Notes under the pieces: generated by a model
What the model was told of the DNA's origin: nothing
What the model saw: the letters and a program-made list of their open reading frames with translations, nothing else
The model's database searches: none
Position numbers and translations under genes: made by a program
In this document: one piece after another, positions 28,170 through 35,495 of the stretch
How positions within the stretch are numbered: the stretch's first letter is position 1
Layout: each line of letters starts with the position of its first letter
Origin: Streptomyces sp. NRRL F-5727
GTDB taxonomy: Bacteria > Actinomycetota > Actinomycetes > Streptomycetales > Streptomycetaceae
DNA length: 43,660 nt
Assembly: GCF_000719555.1 (NCBI RefSeq)
Contig: NZ_JOGX01000055.1
Span: 1-43,660 of the forward strand
Direction: 5' to 3'

Positions 28170-28637
28170 CTACGCCCCGCCGAGCTTGCGGAAGTCCCAG
28201 GTGGTGACGGTGTCCGGAGTCAGCCGGAGCCAGGCGTGCCGGCCGTCGTGCGGCATGGCGTCCAGACCGAAGTTCTTCGCCGCGAACAGCCGCTCCACCG
28301 CGTCGAGTCCGGGACACGGCTCGCCCGTGCGCGGCGCCTCGCCGACGAAGACGGCCGTCCCCGACAGCTCGGCTCCGCGCAGCTCCCCGTACTCCTCGCC
28401 GTCGTCCACCAGGACCGAGAGCCGGGGATCGGCGCGCAGTTCGGCCCAGCGGCGGCTGCGGGTCAGCGAGTAGAGCCAGAGCGAGGTGCCGTCCCACGCG
28501 AACCACAGCGCGCTGACGTGCGGGCGGCCGTCGGCGGAGACGGTCGCCACCCGGCAGGTGCGCTGTTCGGTCAGGAAGGAGTCGAGCTCCTCCGGGGTCA
28601 TCATGATCCGGCGTCCACGGCGCTGTGCGACGGTCAT
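28170..28637 (-). CDS. FMN/F420-binding split-barrel (PNPOx-like) protein
   Basis: A 155-residue protein of the pyridoxamine-phosphate-oxidase-like fold: MTPEELDSFLTEQRTCRVAT, VSADGRPHVSALWFAWDGTS, LWLYSLTRSRRWAELRADPR, LSVLVDDGEEYGELRGAELS. This pattern is typical of the small actinobacterial F420/FMN-binding family. Ligand and substrate cannot be told from sequence. ATG 28637 has AAGGG about 8 nt upstream. A 9-bp inverted repeat lies 17 nt upstream of the start. It is divergent from an isochorismatase-fold gene. Confidence 0.87.
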   Translation of the reverse strand: MTVAQRRGRRIMMTPEELDSFLTEQRTCRVATVSADGRPHVSALWFAWDGTSLWLYSLTRSRRWAELRADPRLSVLVDDGEEYGELRGAELSGTAVFVGEAPRTGEPCPGLDAVERLFAAKNFGLDAMPHDGRHAWLRLTPDTVTTWDFRKLGGA

Positions 28638-28653
28638 CGTCCGCACCCTTCTG

Positions 28654-28678
28654 GATTTCTGATGGGATGTCAGAAATC
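28654..28678. promoter_or_regulatory. Inverted repeat GATTTCTGA-N7-TCAGAAATC in divergent region
   Basis: Perfect 9-bp arms (28654-28662, 28670-28678), AT-rich against the background, between the split-barrel gene (-) and the isochorismatase-like gene (+). It is a likely operator for a dimeric repressor encoded elsewhere. None of the adjacent genes encodes a regulator except LysR at 27252. Confidence 0.65.
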
Positions 28679-28739
28679 ATGGGTGCGCGTCCGCGCCGGT
28701 GCAAGGGGCAGCGGCGGGACGCGGAGGCGAGGGGGAGCG

Positions 28740-29384
28740 ATGGGGCGCAGGGAAGAGCTCGACGAGCGGCTCCGTCCGGACGGCGTCGTGCTGCTCACCG
28801 TCGAATGCCAGGAGGGGGTCGTCGGCGCGCTGAGCGCCCTGCCCGAACTCGCCGCCGTCGCCCGGAGGTCGGGCGCCCTGGCCAATGTGGCCCGGCTCGT
28901 CGACGCCGCCCACGGCGCCGGAGTCCAGGTCGTCCACGCCGTCGCCGAACGGCGCCCCGACGGACGCGGCTCCAGCAGCAACGCGCGCCTCTTCCGGGCC
29001 GCCGCACGGCTTCCTGTGCAACAGCACAGCGGCTCGACGGCGGTCCGCGTCGCGGAGCCGATCCAGGTGGCGGACGAGGACCTGGTGGTGCGGCGGCTGC
29101 ACGGCCTGTCCCCACTGGCCGGGACGGGGGTGGACGCGCTGCTGCGCAACCTCGGCTGCCGGACCCTCGTCGTCACCGGGGTCTCCGCCAATGTGGCCGT
29201 GCCCAACGCCGTCTTCGACGCGGTGAACCTCGGCTACACGGTCGTCGTCCCCCAGGACGCGATCGCGGGGGTGCCGGCCGACTACACCCCCGCGATGATC
29301 CGCAACACCCTCGCCCTGGTCGCCACCATCGCGACCACCGACGACCTCCTCGCCGCCTGGAAGGCGCCGAGGCGCGGCGCGTAG
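28740..29384 (+). CDS. Isochorismatase-fold protein lacking the catalytic triad
   Basis: A 214-residue cysteine-hydrolase-fold protein: RPDGVVLLTVECQEGVVGAL, then LVVRRLHGLSPLAGTGVDAL and LVVTGVSANVAVPNAVFDAV. The family triad is Asp-Lys-Cys. Here the Asp position reads Glu (E22 in TVECQEG), the Lys position falls on Arg118-Leu120, and the nucleophile Cys in GVxxNxC is Ala153. Hydrolysis by the usual thioester route is therefore unlikely. It may be a binding protein or act on an unusual substrate. GGGGGA precedes ATG 28740. It is divergent from a split-barrel protein with a shared inverted repeat, and convergent with the Rieske gene. Confidence 0.85.
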   Translation: MGRREELDERLRPDGVVLLTVECQEGVVGALSALPELAAVARRSGALANVARLVDAAHGAGVQVVHAVAERRPDGRGSSSNARLFRAAARLPVQQHSGSTAVRVAEPIQVADEDLVVRRLHGLSPLAGTGVDALLRNLGCRTLVVTGVSANVAVPNAVFDAVNLGYTVVVPQDAIAGVPADYTPAMIRNTLALVATIATTDDLLAAWKAPRRGA

Positions 29385-29406
29385 CGGAGCGGCCGCCGTT
29401 CCGTCC

Positions 29407-29823
29407 TCAGCCGAAGGAGATCTCCTCGCCCGTCACCTCGATCGGCTCCGGAGGCAGGGGAGCCGTCGCCGGGCCCGACGTCACGCTGCCGTCCGACATG
29501 TCGAACCTGCTCTGGTGGCACGGGCAGATGATCACGCCGTCCTTCACCTCGCTGACGGCGCAGCCCGCGTGCGTGCACTTCGACGAGAACGCCTTGTACT
29601 CGCCCGCCTTCGGCTGGGTGATGACGACGCCCTTGTCCGCCAGGACCTTGCCGCCGCCCACCGGGATGTCGACGGTCTTCGCGAGCGGTGCCCGCGGCGC
29701 GCCGTCCGTGCCACCCGTGACGGTGCCGCCCTCCGCGTCCGAGCTGCCGCACCCGGCCAGCGCCGCCGAGGCGAGTCCCGCCCCGCCGGCCGCCACCACG
29801 GTCCGCCGTGCCACTCCGCTCAT
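29407..29823 (-). CDS. Tat-exported Rieske [2Fe-2S] lipoprotein
   Basis: A 138-residue protein. It has a twin-arginine signal ([20 protein letters not shown]) with lipobox LAGC (C25), a Gly/Thr-rich linker, and a compact Rieske domain. Cluster ligands are C83 and H85 (CTHAGC) and C100 and H103 (CPCHQSRF); C88 and C102 are placed for the stabilising disulfide. It is expected on the outer face of the membrane after folding in the cytoplasm. No cytochrome or oxygenase partner is adjacent. The FAD oxidoreductase upstream on the same strand (288 bp away) is a possible but unproven partner. Confidence 0.93.
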   Translation of the reverse strand: MSGVARRTVVAAGGAGLASAALAGCGSSDAEGGTVTGGTDGAPRAPLAKTVDIPVGGGKVLADKGVVITQPKAGEYKAFSSKCTHAGCAVSEVKDGVIICPCHQSRFDMSDGSVTSGPATAPLPPEPIEVTGEEISFG

Positions 29824-30111
29824 GCCTGCCCCTCTCCCGCGCGGGCGCCGTGCGCCGCGTCCGTACCGTCCCCGCGCACGAGCGTCACCGGTGCGCTCCC
29901 TGAACGGCGTCTGGCTTCCGGGAGTGACGGTAGACGCAGTTCCCGTGACGTACGACCTGTTCGCGGAGGTTTCCCCGCGCCGTGCGCGGTCCCGGCGCCC
30001 GACCCGTCCGGGATGCTCGTCCCCGCGGAAGCACGGCGAACCTCCCCTGCCCGGCCGGGGCTGCCTCCGGTCACGCTGCCCACCAGGTGCCACGACACCG
30101 TGCTCGTGTCC

Positions 30112-31368
30112 TCAGACCGCGCCCGCCCGCAGATCGGCCAGGACGGCGCGCGCCGCCCGGGCACCCGACGCCAGCGCGCCCTGGACGGACGCCGTCGCCC
30201 GGTGGTCCCCGCACACGTAGCGGCCGGGAGACCACCGCACGTCCCGGACCAGCGGTGCCGGTCCCGGCATCGCCGGAAGGGCGTCGGCGAGGGTGACCCG
30301 GTGGACGGGCTCCCAGTCGCCCGTCTCCGTGCCGTACACCTCGCCCAGAGCCCTGACCACGGCCTCCGTCTCCGCCGGGCCGGGGTCGCCGAGCACGGAC
30401 GTCGACACCAACGCCCGGCCGTCGGCGGAGAACCGGGGCTGGACGGCGGTGAGGACACAGGTGTTGAGGAACCTGCGCCGAGCGTCGACGACCAGCACCG
30501 GCTCGTCCAGCGGAGGACGGACGGCCGCGTGGTACAGCGTGGTGACGGTCCGTCCGTCGGGCACGCGCAGCCCCGGCAGCAGCTCACCGGCGATCCGCTG
30601 CCCGGTGGCGACGACGACGGTCCGGGCGAGCACCTCGCGCCCGTCCGTGAGGGCGACGCCCCCGGCCGTCAGCTCCGAGACGGCGGTCCCGGTCCGCAGC
30701 ACCTCCCGCGGCAGCCGGGCCGCGAGCTGCGCGGGCACCGCGCCGATCCCGTCCGCCGGCAGGCACAACGTGCCGCGCAGCATGCTCCGCCACACCAGAT
30801 GGAAGAAGCGCGCCGAGGTCTCCAGGTCGTCCTCCAGGAACACCCCGGAGAGGAACGGCCGGAAGAACGTCTCCACCAGCCGCGGCGACACCCCCGCCGC
30901 GGCCAGGGCGTCGAGCGTCGTGCCGTCGGCGCCGCGCCGCAGCACGGACGCCGGCGCCAGCGCGTCCCGCGCCGACAGCGCGGCGAGCGCCGCCAGATCA
31001 CGGGCCGACGCGAGCCGCCCCGGCAGCAGATCCCGGCTGTCCCGCGGCCGGCGCGTCGGGTCCGTGAACCGGCGAGGCCCCCGGTCGGTGTGCACGAGCA
31101 CCCCCGGCGTGAACGGCCGCAGCCGCAGCCCCTTCAGGTCCACGCGCCGCTTCACCTGCGGATACGAGGTGTTGAACACCTGGAAGCCGCGGTCCGCGGT
31201 GAAGCCGGCCACCCGGTCGGTGCGCATCCTGCCGCCCACCGTGTCGCCCGCCTCCAGGAGCAGCACCCGCAGGCCCGCCCCGCACAGGTCGCCCGCGCAG
31301 GCGAGACCCGCGGCTCCCGCTCCGACGACCACCGTGTCGTACCGCGTTCGGTCCTTCGTCCTCTCCAT
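30112..31368 (-). CDS. FAD-dependent amine-oxidase/desaturase-like oxidoreductase
   Basis: A 418-residue flavoprotein. An N-terminal dinucleotide-binding motif is visible (YDTVVVGAGAAGLACAGDLC, GAGAAG at 16-21) with E39 and the GGRMRT signature (45-50). A C-terminal FAD motif follows (RYVCGDHRATASVQGALASG). This is the NAD(P)-binding/amine-oxidase/protoporphyrinogen-oxidase superfamily, relatives of which occur beside LitR-type light regulators. GAGGA precedes ATG 31368. It is divergent from the ECF sigma gene across a 290-bp region carrying the 20-bp CGATGC repeat. The substrate is unknown. The 288-bp gap beyond its stop shows nothing convincing. Confidence 0.85.
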   Translation of the reverse strand: MERTKDRTRYDTVVVGAGAAGLACAGDLCGAGLRVLLLEAGDTVGGRMRTDRVAGFTADRGFQVFNTSYPQVKRRVDLKGLRLRPFTPGVLVHTDRGPRRFTDPTRRPRDSRDLLPGRLASARDLAALAALSARDALAPASVLRRGADGTTLDALAAAGVSPRLVETFFRPFLSGVFLEDDLETSARFFHLVWRSMLRGTLCLPADGIGAVPAQLAARLPREVLRTGTAVSELTAGGVALTDGREVLARTVVVATGQRIAGELLPGLRVPDGRTVTTLYHAAVRPPLDEPVLVVDARRRFLNTCVLTAVQPRFSADGRALVSTSVLGDPGPAETEAVVRALGEVYGTETGDWEPVHRVTLADALPAMPGPAPLVRDVRWSPGRYVCGDHRATASVQGALASGARAARAVLADLRAGAV

Positions 31369-31514
31369 GCCGTCCTCGTTCTCGTGGGTGCGTCGTGCGC
31401 GGAGCCGAGTGCCGCCGGGCGTTTCTCCCCCCGGCCGCGAAGGCTTCGCTTTCGTCGTCCACCGGGTTCTTCCGCTCCGGGACGCGCGGCGGATGCGCAA
31501 CGGTCCTGAGCCTT

Positions 31515-31534
31515 CGATGCGGAAACGATGCGAG
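31515..31534. promoter_or_regulatory. CGATGC direct-repeat box 1 (oxidoreductase/sigma intergenic)
   Basis: CGATGCGGAAACGATGCGAG: two CGATGC hexamers with an 11-bp period. It is identical over 20 bp to the box at 33592-33611 upstream of the MerR/B12 regulator. It lies between the divergent FAD oxidoreductase and ECF sigma genes. Tandem direct repeats with an 11-bp period fit a CarH/LitR-type tetramer. Confidence 0.7.
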
Positions 31535-31658
31535 TTGTGCCGACGGGCGAGCCGGACGGACCGTGAGGGGGCACGGGGCCGGTGAGGCCCCGGCGCCGCC
31601 GCCCCGGCGACGGCACACCCGGTGGACGCCCGCTCCACCATCCGGAGGAGGAAGCGCC

Positions 31659-32288
31659 ATGACCCCGCACCGGACGACCGCAGTCCCCGCCCCCACCGAG
31701 GCCGACGCACTCCTGGTCGACGCCTTCGCCGACCCCGCCGCGCTCACCGACGAGGAGATCGCCCGCGGTCTGGTCGACGGCGACGAGCACTGCCTGGCCG
31801 TCGCCTACCAGCGCTGGGGCCGCCTGGTCCACACGCTGGCGGCCCGCGCCCTCGGCGACTCCCGGGAGGCGGAGGACGTCACCCAGCAGATCTTCGTCGC
31901 AGCCTGGCGCGGCAGGGCGAACTTCCGCCCCGACCGCGGCACTCTGCCCGCCTGGCTCACCGGCATCACCCGGCGCAAGATCGCCGACGCCCTCACGGCC
32001 CGTACCCGCCGCACCGAGCTCGCGGTGACCCTCGGCCGCTCCCTGGAGCACGAGAGCCGGACCGACGAAGGACCCGAGCGGATCCTCGACCGGATGGTCG
32101 TCACCGAGGAGCTGTCCAGGCTTCCCCGCGCCCAGCGCGACGTCCTGGAACTCGCCTACTTCGCCGACCTGACCCAGACCCAGATCGCCGACCGCACGGG
32201 CATGCCGCTCGGCACGGTCAAGAGCCACGCCCGCCGCGGCCTCCTGAGCATGCGGCACAGCCTCGAACTCGCCGGCGCCGGCCGCTGA
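31659..32288 (+). CDS. ECF RNA polymerase sigma factor (LitS-like by context)
   Basis: A 209-residue ECF sigma factor. Region 2 spans ~42-110 (DEHCLAVAYQRWGRLVHTLA, SREAEDVTQQIFVAAWRGRA, LPAWLTGITRRKIADALTAR). Region 4 spans ~148-202 (LSRLPRAQRDVLELAYFADL, TQTQIADRTGMPLGTVKSHA). GGAGGAGGA precedes ATG 31659. No anti-sigma gene follows; the next gene is the convergent MerR/B12 regulator. In S. coelicolor a light-induced ECF sigma (LitS) is controlled by the MerR/B12 protein LitR, and the same pairing here supports an analogous role. That is inference from context, since ECF factors are hard to assign by sequence alone. Confidence 0.9.
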   Translation: MTPHRTTAVPAPTEADALLVDAFADPAALTDEEIARGLVDGDEHCLAVAYQRWGRLVHTLAARALGDSREAEDVTQQIFVAAWRGRANFRPDRGTLPAWLTGITRRKIADALTARTRRTELAVTLGRSLEHESRTDEGPERILDRMVVTEELSRLPRAQRDVLELAYFADLTQTQIADRTGMPLGTVKSHARRGLLSMRHSLELAGAGR

Positions 32289-32510
32289 CCGGCCACGGTC
32301 CGGCCGCCGCCGGCCGGGCACGCTCTGACCCCGCCACGACCCGGCCGCGGCGAGCGAGGACCCGCCCCGGCCCCTCCGGACGGCCGAGGGACGGACCGCT
32401 CTGCGCTGCCACCCAGGACGCCCCCCGCCCGGCGCCCCCTGCCTGGCGCCCTTGCCCGGCTCCCCTGCCCGGCGCCGCGGACGGTCTGCGTCCTCGACGG
32501 AGCATGGGGC
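32289..32510. repeat. GC-rich intergenic stretch with degenerate CTGCCCGGCGCC repeats
   Basis: The 222 bp between the convergent sigma and MerR genes contain no gene or clear hairpin. Around 32424-32475 there are four degenerate copies of a CTGCCCGGCGCC-like motif, resembling the unit enriched in the 37138-37762 gap. Confidence 0.4.
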
Positions 32511-33578
32511 TCAGTCCCCGCCGCGCTCCGCCGCCTCCGCCTCCTCGGGCCGCTCCCCGTACAGCCGGGAGACGACGCCGAGCGCCTCGCGCAGGCCGCC
32601 GGGGCGCACCATGCCCGGGTCCAGCGTCCGGCCGAGCCAGCCGGGGCCCGCGAGGAGGACCAGGGCTGCGGTGCGCGCGCCCCGCACCCCGAACGCCGTC
32701 CCGGCGACGTGCCGGGCCAGCGCGTGGTTCGCGGTGGAGCGGGATTGGGACCACAGGACGACGGCGGCCGGGCCGGAGCGCCGCACCGCCGCGTCCAGGG
32801 CCTCGAAGGGAACGGCCGCGCCGAACATCCGGGTCGGCAGAGACCGTTCGGCCAGCCCGGCGGCGAGCGCCTCCAGCGGCAGTGTGTGCTGCTCCGAGGG
32901 AACGCACGCCAGCAGGACCGGCGGGGCCGGGGACACGGGCGCCGGCCCGGTGACGGCGGCCCGCCGCAGGGCGGTGGAGATGTGCCAGGAGAGGAGGTGC
33001 TCGACCTCGACGTACCGGTCGCCGGACGACTCCCACTTGCGGCCCACGGCGTGCAGTGTCGGGGCCATGATCTCCTCCCAGGCGGTCACGAGCCCGTACT
33101 CCGCGAGTGCCGCCCGCAGCACCGCCTCCATGGCCGGCGTGTCGAGGCGCACGGCGGCACGGGCGAGCCCGCGGCACTCCTGCCGCACGTCGCCCAGCGG
33201 CAGACCGCCCCCTCCCGCCGGACCCCGCGCCGTCACCGGCTCCGCCGGACCCCGCGCCGTCACCGGCTCCGCCTCGTGCCGCACCGCCGGCGTCTCCGGC
33301 TCGGGCGCGACGGGTGCCACCGCCCCGTCGCGCTCCATCGCTGCCCGCACCTCGCGGGCGGCCCGCGCCGCCTCGGCGGGCGGGACGCCCGACGCCGTCA
33401 GACGGCACATCTCCTCAAGCATCGCGACGTCAGCGGGGCTCCAGCGCCGGTGCCGCCCGTCCCCGCGGACGGCGGGTCCGATCCCGTACCGCCGGTCCCA
33501 GGACCGCACGGTGGTGGGGGAGACCCCCAGGCGTCGGGCCACCGCCCCCGTGGTGATCCCGTGAACGGTGTCGCGCAT
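32511..33578 (-). CDS. MerR-family regulator with B12-binding domain (LitR/CarH-like photoreceptor candidate)
   Basis: A 355-residue regulator. The MerR HTH is at 8-60 (GITTGAVARRLGVSPTTVRS, WDRRYGIGPAV), followed by a Pro/Ala-rich linker with a duplicated nonapeptide. The helical B12-cap domain is at ~128-208 (AWEEIMAPTLHAVGRKWESS, RYVEVEHLLSWHISTALRR) and the Rossmann B12 domain at ~220-345. The lower-ligand histidine is kept (H231 in PSEQHTLP, family ExHxxG with G changed to P). The upper-face W...EH is present but spaced W-x10-EH (W182, E193-H194) rather than x9. CarH/LitR proteins bind DNA in the dark as AdoCbl tetramers and dissociate in light. The gene lies 46 bp after an SRPBCC gene, with a CGATGC box just upstream. 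Confidence 0.88.
   Translation of the reverse strand: MRDTVHGITTGAVARRLGVSPTTVRSWDRRYGIGPAVRGDGRHRRWSPADVAMLEEMCRLTASGVPPAEAARAAREVRAAMERDGAVAPVAPEPETPAVRHEAEPVTARGPAEPVTARGPAGGGGLPLGDVRQECRGLARAAVRLDTPAMEAVLRAALAEYGLVTAWEEIMAPTLHAVGRKWESSGDRYVEVEHLLSWHISTALRRAAVTGPAPVSPAPPVLLACVPSEQHTLPLEALAAGLAERSLPTRMFGAAVPFEALDAAVRRSGPAAVVLWSQSRSTANHALARHVAGTAFGVRGARTAALVLLAGPGWLGRTLDPGMVRPGGLREALGVVSRLYGERPEEAEAAERGGD
33215..33268 (-). repeat. 27-bp in-frame tandem duplication in the MerR/B12 linker
   Basis: Two perfect 27-bp units (33215-33241, 33242-33268) encode a repeated nine-residue segment (AEPVTARGP) between the DNA-binding and B12-cap domains. Perfect identity implies a recent event that lengthens the linker by nine residues. 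Confidence 0.9.
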
Positions 33579-33591
33579 GGTCACCACCGTG

Positions 33592-33611
33592 CGATGCGGA
33601 AACGATGCGAG
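33592..33611. promoter_or_regulatory. CGATGC direct-repeat box 2 (upstream of MerR/B12 gene)
   Basis: Identical over 20 bp to box 1 (31515-31534). It ends 14 bp before the MerR/B12 start codon, in the 46-bp gap after the SRPBCC gene, so it is placed to give autoregulation. On the gene strand it reads GCATCG-TTTCC-GCATCG. Confidence 0.7.
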
Positions 33612-33624
33612 CCCTGCGGCGCGT

Positions 33625-34062
33625 TCACGGGCGCCACGCCTCGGCGGCCGCCGGCAGGCGGGTGACCACGCCGTCGGCCAGCCCCTCGAACTCCCCGCGC
33701 AAGAAGGGCGCGGCCAGCCGGGCGAAGCCCTTGAACGACAGGGACGCCGCATAGGTCAGCCGCGTCGACGTCCCCTCTTCGGCGAACCGGAGGTCGTCCC
33801 GCGCGGTCACCGTCCGGTTCTCCCCGACGAACACCAGCCGCGCGGGCTCCCGTACGACGAGCTCGTACCGCAGCTCGGTCGTACGGCCCCGGAAGCGCGA
33901 CGTGTTCAGCCACCGCGCGCCCGGCCGCACCGGCCCGTCGTCGAGCCGCACGCAGCGGACGGTGCCGGGATCCCACTCCTCGGTCCTGGCGAAGTCCTCC
34001 AGATAGGCCACGACCTCGGCCAACGGACGCCGCACCACCATCACCCGCTCCACGCTCACCAC
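33625..34062 (-). CDS. SRPBCC family protein
   Basis: A 145-residue START-like ligand-binding protein: VERVMVVRRPLAEVVAYLED, FARTEEWDPGTVRCVRLDDG, WLNTSRFRGRTTELRYELVV, and a C-terminal amphipathic helix GFARLAAPFLRGEFEGLADG. SRPBCC genes recur in bacterial LitR-type light-response loci. GTG 34062 is used, with GGAGGAGG ~10 nt upstream; the next codons include further GTGs. It lies immediately upstream of the MerR/B12 gene and probably shares a transcript with it in addition to the regulator's own box. Ligand unknown. Confidence 0.85.
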   Translation of the reverse strand: MVSVERVMVVRRPLAEVVAYLEDFARTEEWDPGTVRCVRLDDGPVRPGARWLNTSRFRGRTTELRYELVVREPARLVFVGENRTVTARDDLRFAEEGTSTRLTYAASLSFKGFARLAAPFLRGEFEGLADGVVTRLPAAAEAWRP

Positions 34063-34101
34063 CGCAACGGCCCTCCTCCCGCTGTCCGCCGGGCCGCGTG
34101 A

Positions 34102-34138
34102 CGGCCCCGGTCGTCAGGGTTTCCGGCCGTCGGGGCCG
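34102..34138 (-). terminator. Possible hairpin between DUF2071 and SRPBCC genes
   Basis: CGGCCCCG (34102-34109) can pair with CGGGGCCG (34131-34138) around a 21-nt loop. The position suits termination of the DUF2071 transcript, but the long loop makes it a weak call. The rest of 34063-34234 shows no gene. Confidence 0.35.
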
Positions 34139-34234
34139 ACCGGATGCACCGACGGCGTGCGGAGCGGCCACACCGCCACCGGCCGGCCGGGGCGCGGATC
34201 ACCGGCGGGGGTCGGGATCGTGCGGACGGCCGGG

Positions 34235-35038
34235 TCAGGGGGAGTGGACGGGCACACGGGCACCGAAGCGCACATGCAGGCCGGAGGAGTACAGAACGCT
34301 CACGGGCCGCGAGGACACGGCGAGCGGCAGGCCGGTGGCGGCCGCGACCAGTTCGTCGTCGAGCGAGAGCAGCTCGGCCTCGCGCAGACGCCAGGGGGCG
34401 TGCCACAGGGGCCAGTAGTAGGTGCCGTCCCTGGTCGCCGCGTGCAGCCCCCACCGAGCCGTCAGGAAGTCGTCCAGCGCGTCCGGGCTCCTCCCTTCCC
34501 CGGCCAGGTCGGCCCAGACGCGCGACCGCGGTCCTCCCGGACACCGGCGGCGCACGGTGTACAGCACGCGGTCGTCGAAGCGGCGCCTCCGTGCCGAGGC
34601 CCAGTGGTAGGGGAGGCGGTACGCGGCCCGCGCGGCGAGCACGGGGAGCAGCCGCGGGCAATCGAGGCTGAGGAACACCACCCCGCGGCGCCCGTGGCCG
34701 TCGACGCTGTAGAGCCGCACGTTGATCTCGGGGAACCGCCCGAGGACCGGGAGCGCGGGCCCTCGGGCGAAGGCGAGGTCGCGCATCTCGAAGAAGACCA
34801 GTCCGACGAAGGTGCGCCCCTCGGACGTGTCGGGGCGCGTGCCCTGCGGGAAGAAGCCCGCCACGGCATCGGGGGTGACCGCCCAGTGGACGAAGAGCAG
34901 GTCCTTCCAGTCCTGCCGGAAGGAGAGGTCGGGAAGGGAGCGGGGTGCCGTCCGAGACACCGGTTCCGGGTCCTCCGCCGACGGCGGCCGGCGCTCCCCG
35001 GGACCGTTCCCGGGCGCACGGTCCGGGAGCGGGAACAT
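34235..35038 (-). CDS. DUF2071 (YqjF-like) protein
   Basis: A 267-residue soluble protein of the DUF2071/YqjF family: RQDWKDLLFVHWAVTPDAVA, GFFPQGTRPDTSEGRTFVGL, VFFEMRDLAFARGPALPVLG, RFPEINVRLYSVDGHGRRGV, and TYYWPLWHAPWRLREAEL near the C-terminus. The biochemical function is unknown. The ATG at 35038 shares its A with the TGA of a 27-codon ORF (TGATG) and has GGGGAGG upstream, so translation is coupled to that ORF. It is part of a minus-strand series leading to the SRPBCC and MerR/B12 genes. A CGATGC-type box lies ~150 bp upstream. Confidence 0.88.
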   Translation of the reverse strand: MFPLPDRAPGNGPGERRPPSAEDPEPVSRTAPRSLPDLSFRQDWKDLLFVHWAVTPDAVAGFFPQGTRPDTSEGRTFVGLVFFEMRDLAFARGPALPVLGRFPEINVRLYSVDGHGRRGVVFLSLDCPRLLPVLAARAAYRLPYHWASARRRRFDDRVLYTVRRRCPGGPRSRVWADLAGEGRSPDALDDFLTARWGLHAATRDGTYYWPLWHAPWRLREAELLSLDDELVAAATGLPLAVSSRPVSVLYSSGLHVRFGARVPVHSP

Positions 35039-35121
35039 CAGCGCCTCCCCGGGGGGTCGGCCGCCGCGGACGTACCCACAGGGCAGCGTGAGGGATGTCG
35101 GGCGATCCGGACGATGCGCAT
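35038..35121 (-). CDS. 27-residue ORF translationally coupled to DUF2071
   Basis: A short ORF starting at ATG 35121 with AGGAGG four bases upstream, encoding MRIVRIARHPSRCPVGTS and a short Ala/Pro/Arg tail. Its TGA overlaps the next ATG (TGATG). The ribosome site is better than that of most full-length genes here, so it is probably translated. The peptide is basic and has no recognised domain. It may act mainly to couple or regulate DUF2071 translation. A longer in-frame reading upstream is possible but looks like compositional noise. Confidence 0.5.
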   Translation of the reverse strand: MRIVRIARHPSRCPVGTSAAADPPGRR

Positions 35122-35187
35122 GGAACCTCCTCGCTCGCGGTCCCGTCCTCGACCACCGTCCGGCAACGGCCGAGTGGTCGACAAGTC

Positions 35188-35204
35188 GCATCGATCGTGC
35201 ATCG
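35188..35204. promoter_or_regulatory. CGATGC direct-repeat box 3 (upstream of the coupled ORF/DUF2071)
   Basis: GCATCG-ATCGT-GCATCG, again two hexamers with an 11-bp period, 67 bp upstream of the short ORF. On the gene strand it reads CGATGC-ACGAT-CGATGC. It lies in the 374-bp divergent region 35122-35495, which otherwise shows no gene. Confidence 0.6.
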
Positions 35205-35397
35205 CCGCCCACGCCGTGAAGGGAGGCGCCCCGGGGGACGGGGCCGACGGCGTCTGCGGGGGTTCCCCACCCTGCGCCCACGGAAGAACCGCCTGTCTCG
35301 GGCGGATGCCCTCGGCCCGCGCCTCGAACTCCTCGTCGGCGAAGGGCGGCTGCGGGCGCGTCGGCGAACGGTGCGGTGCGGCATGACGGCGAGTCCC

Positions 35398-35418
35398 GTA
35401 TCGATGCACCATCGATAC
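35398..35418. promoter_or_regulatory. Box 4 / palindrome GTATCGATG-CAC-CATCGATAC (upstream of the DUF6480-like gene)
   Basis: A perfect 9-bp inverted repeat with a 3-bp centre. It can also be read as CGATGC-ACCAT-CGATAC with an 11-bp period, five of six bases matching in the second hexamer. It lies 78 bp before ATG 35496. Confidence 0.6.
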
Positions 35419-35495
35419 GGCTGGCGGTCGCGTGCCTGCCGGGGGGACGGTGGAGACCCGGCGGCGTCCGGCCGCCGCACCTCCAGGGAGCGACC

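Noticed and set aside
31518..33663. Two short plus-strand ORFs at 31518 and 33595 that both begin MRKRCExC, as if homologous zinc-binding peptides
   Set aside because: Their similarity is confined exactly to the shared 20-bp DNA repeat and disappears after it. There is no ribosome site. A DNA-level operator explains the identity better.
35038..35415. A longer minus-strand ORF including the 27-codon peptide as its C-terminus
   Set aside because: No ribosome site at the upstream start, low-complexity sequence, and an excellent AGGAGG immediately before the internal ATG.
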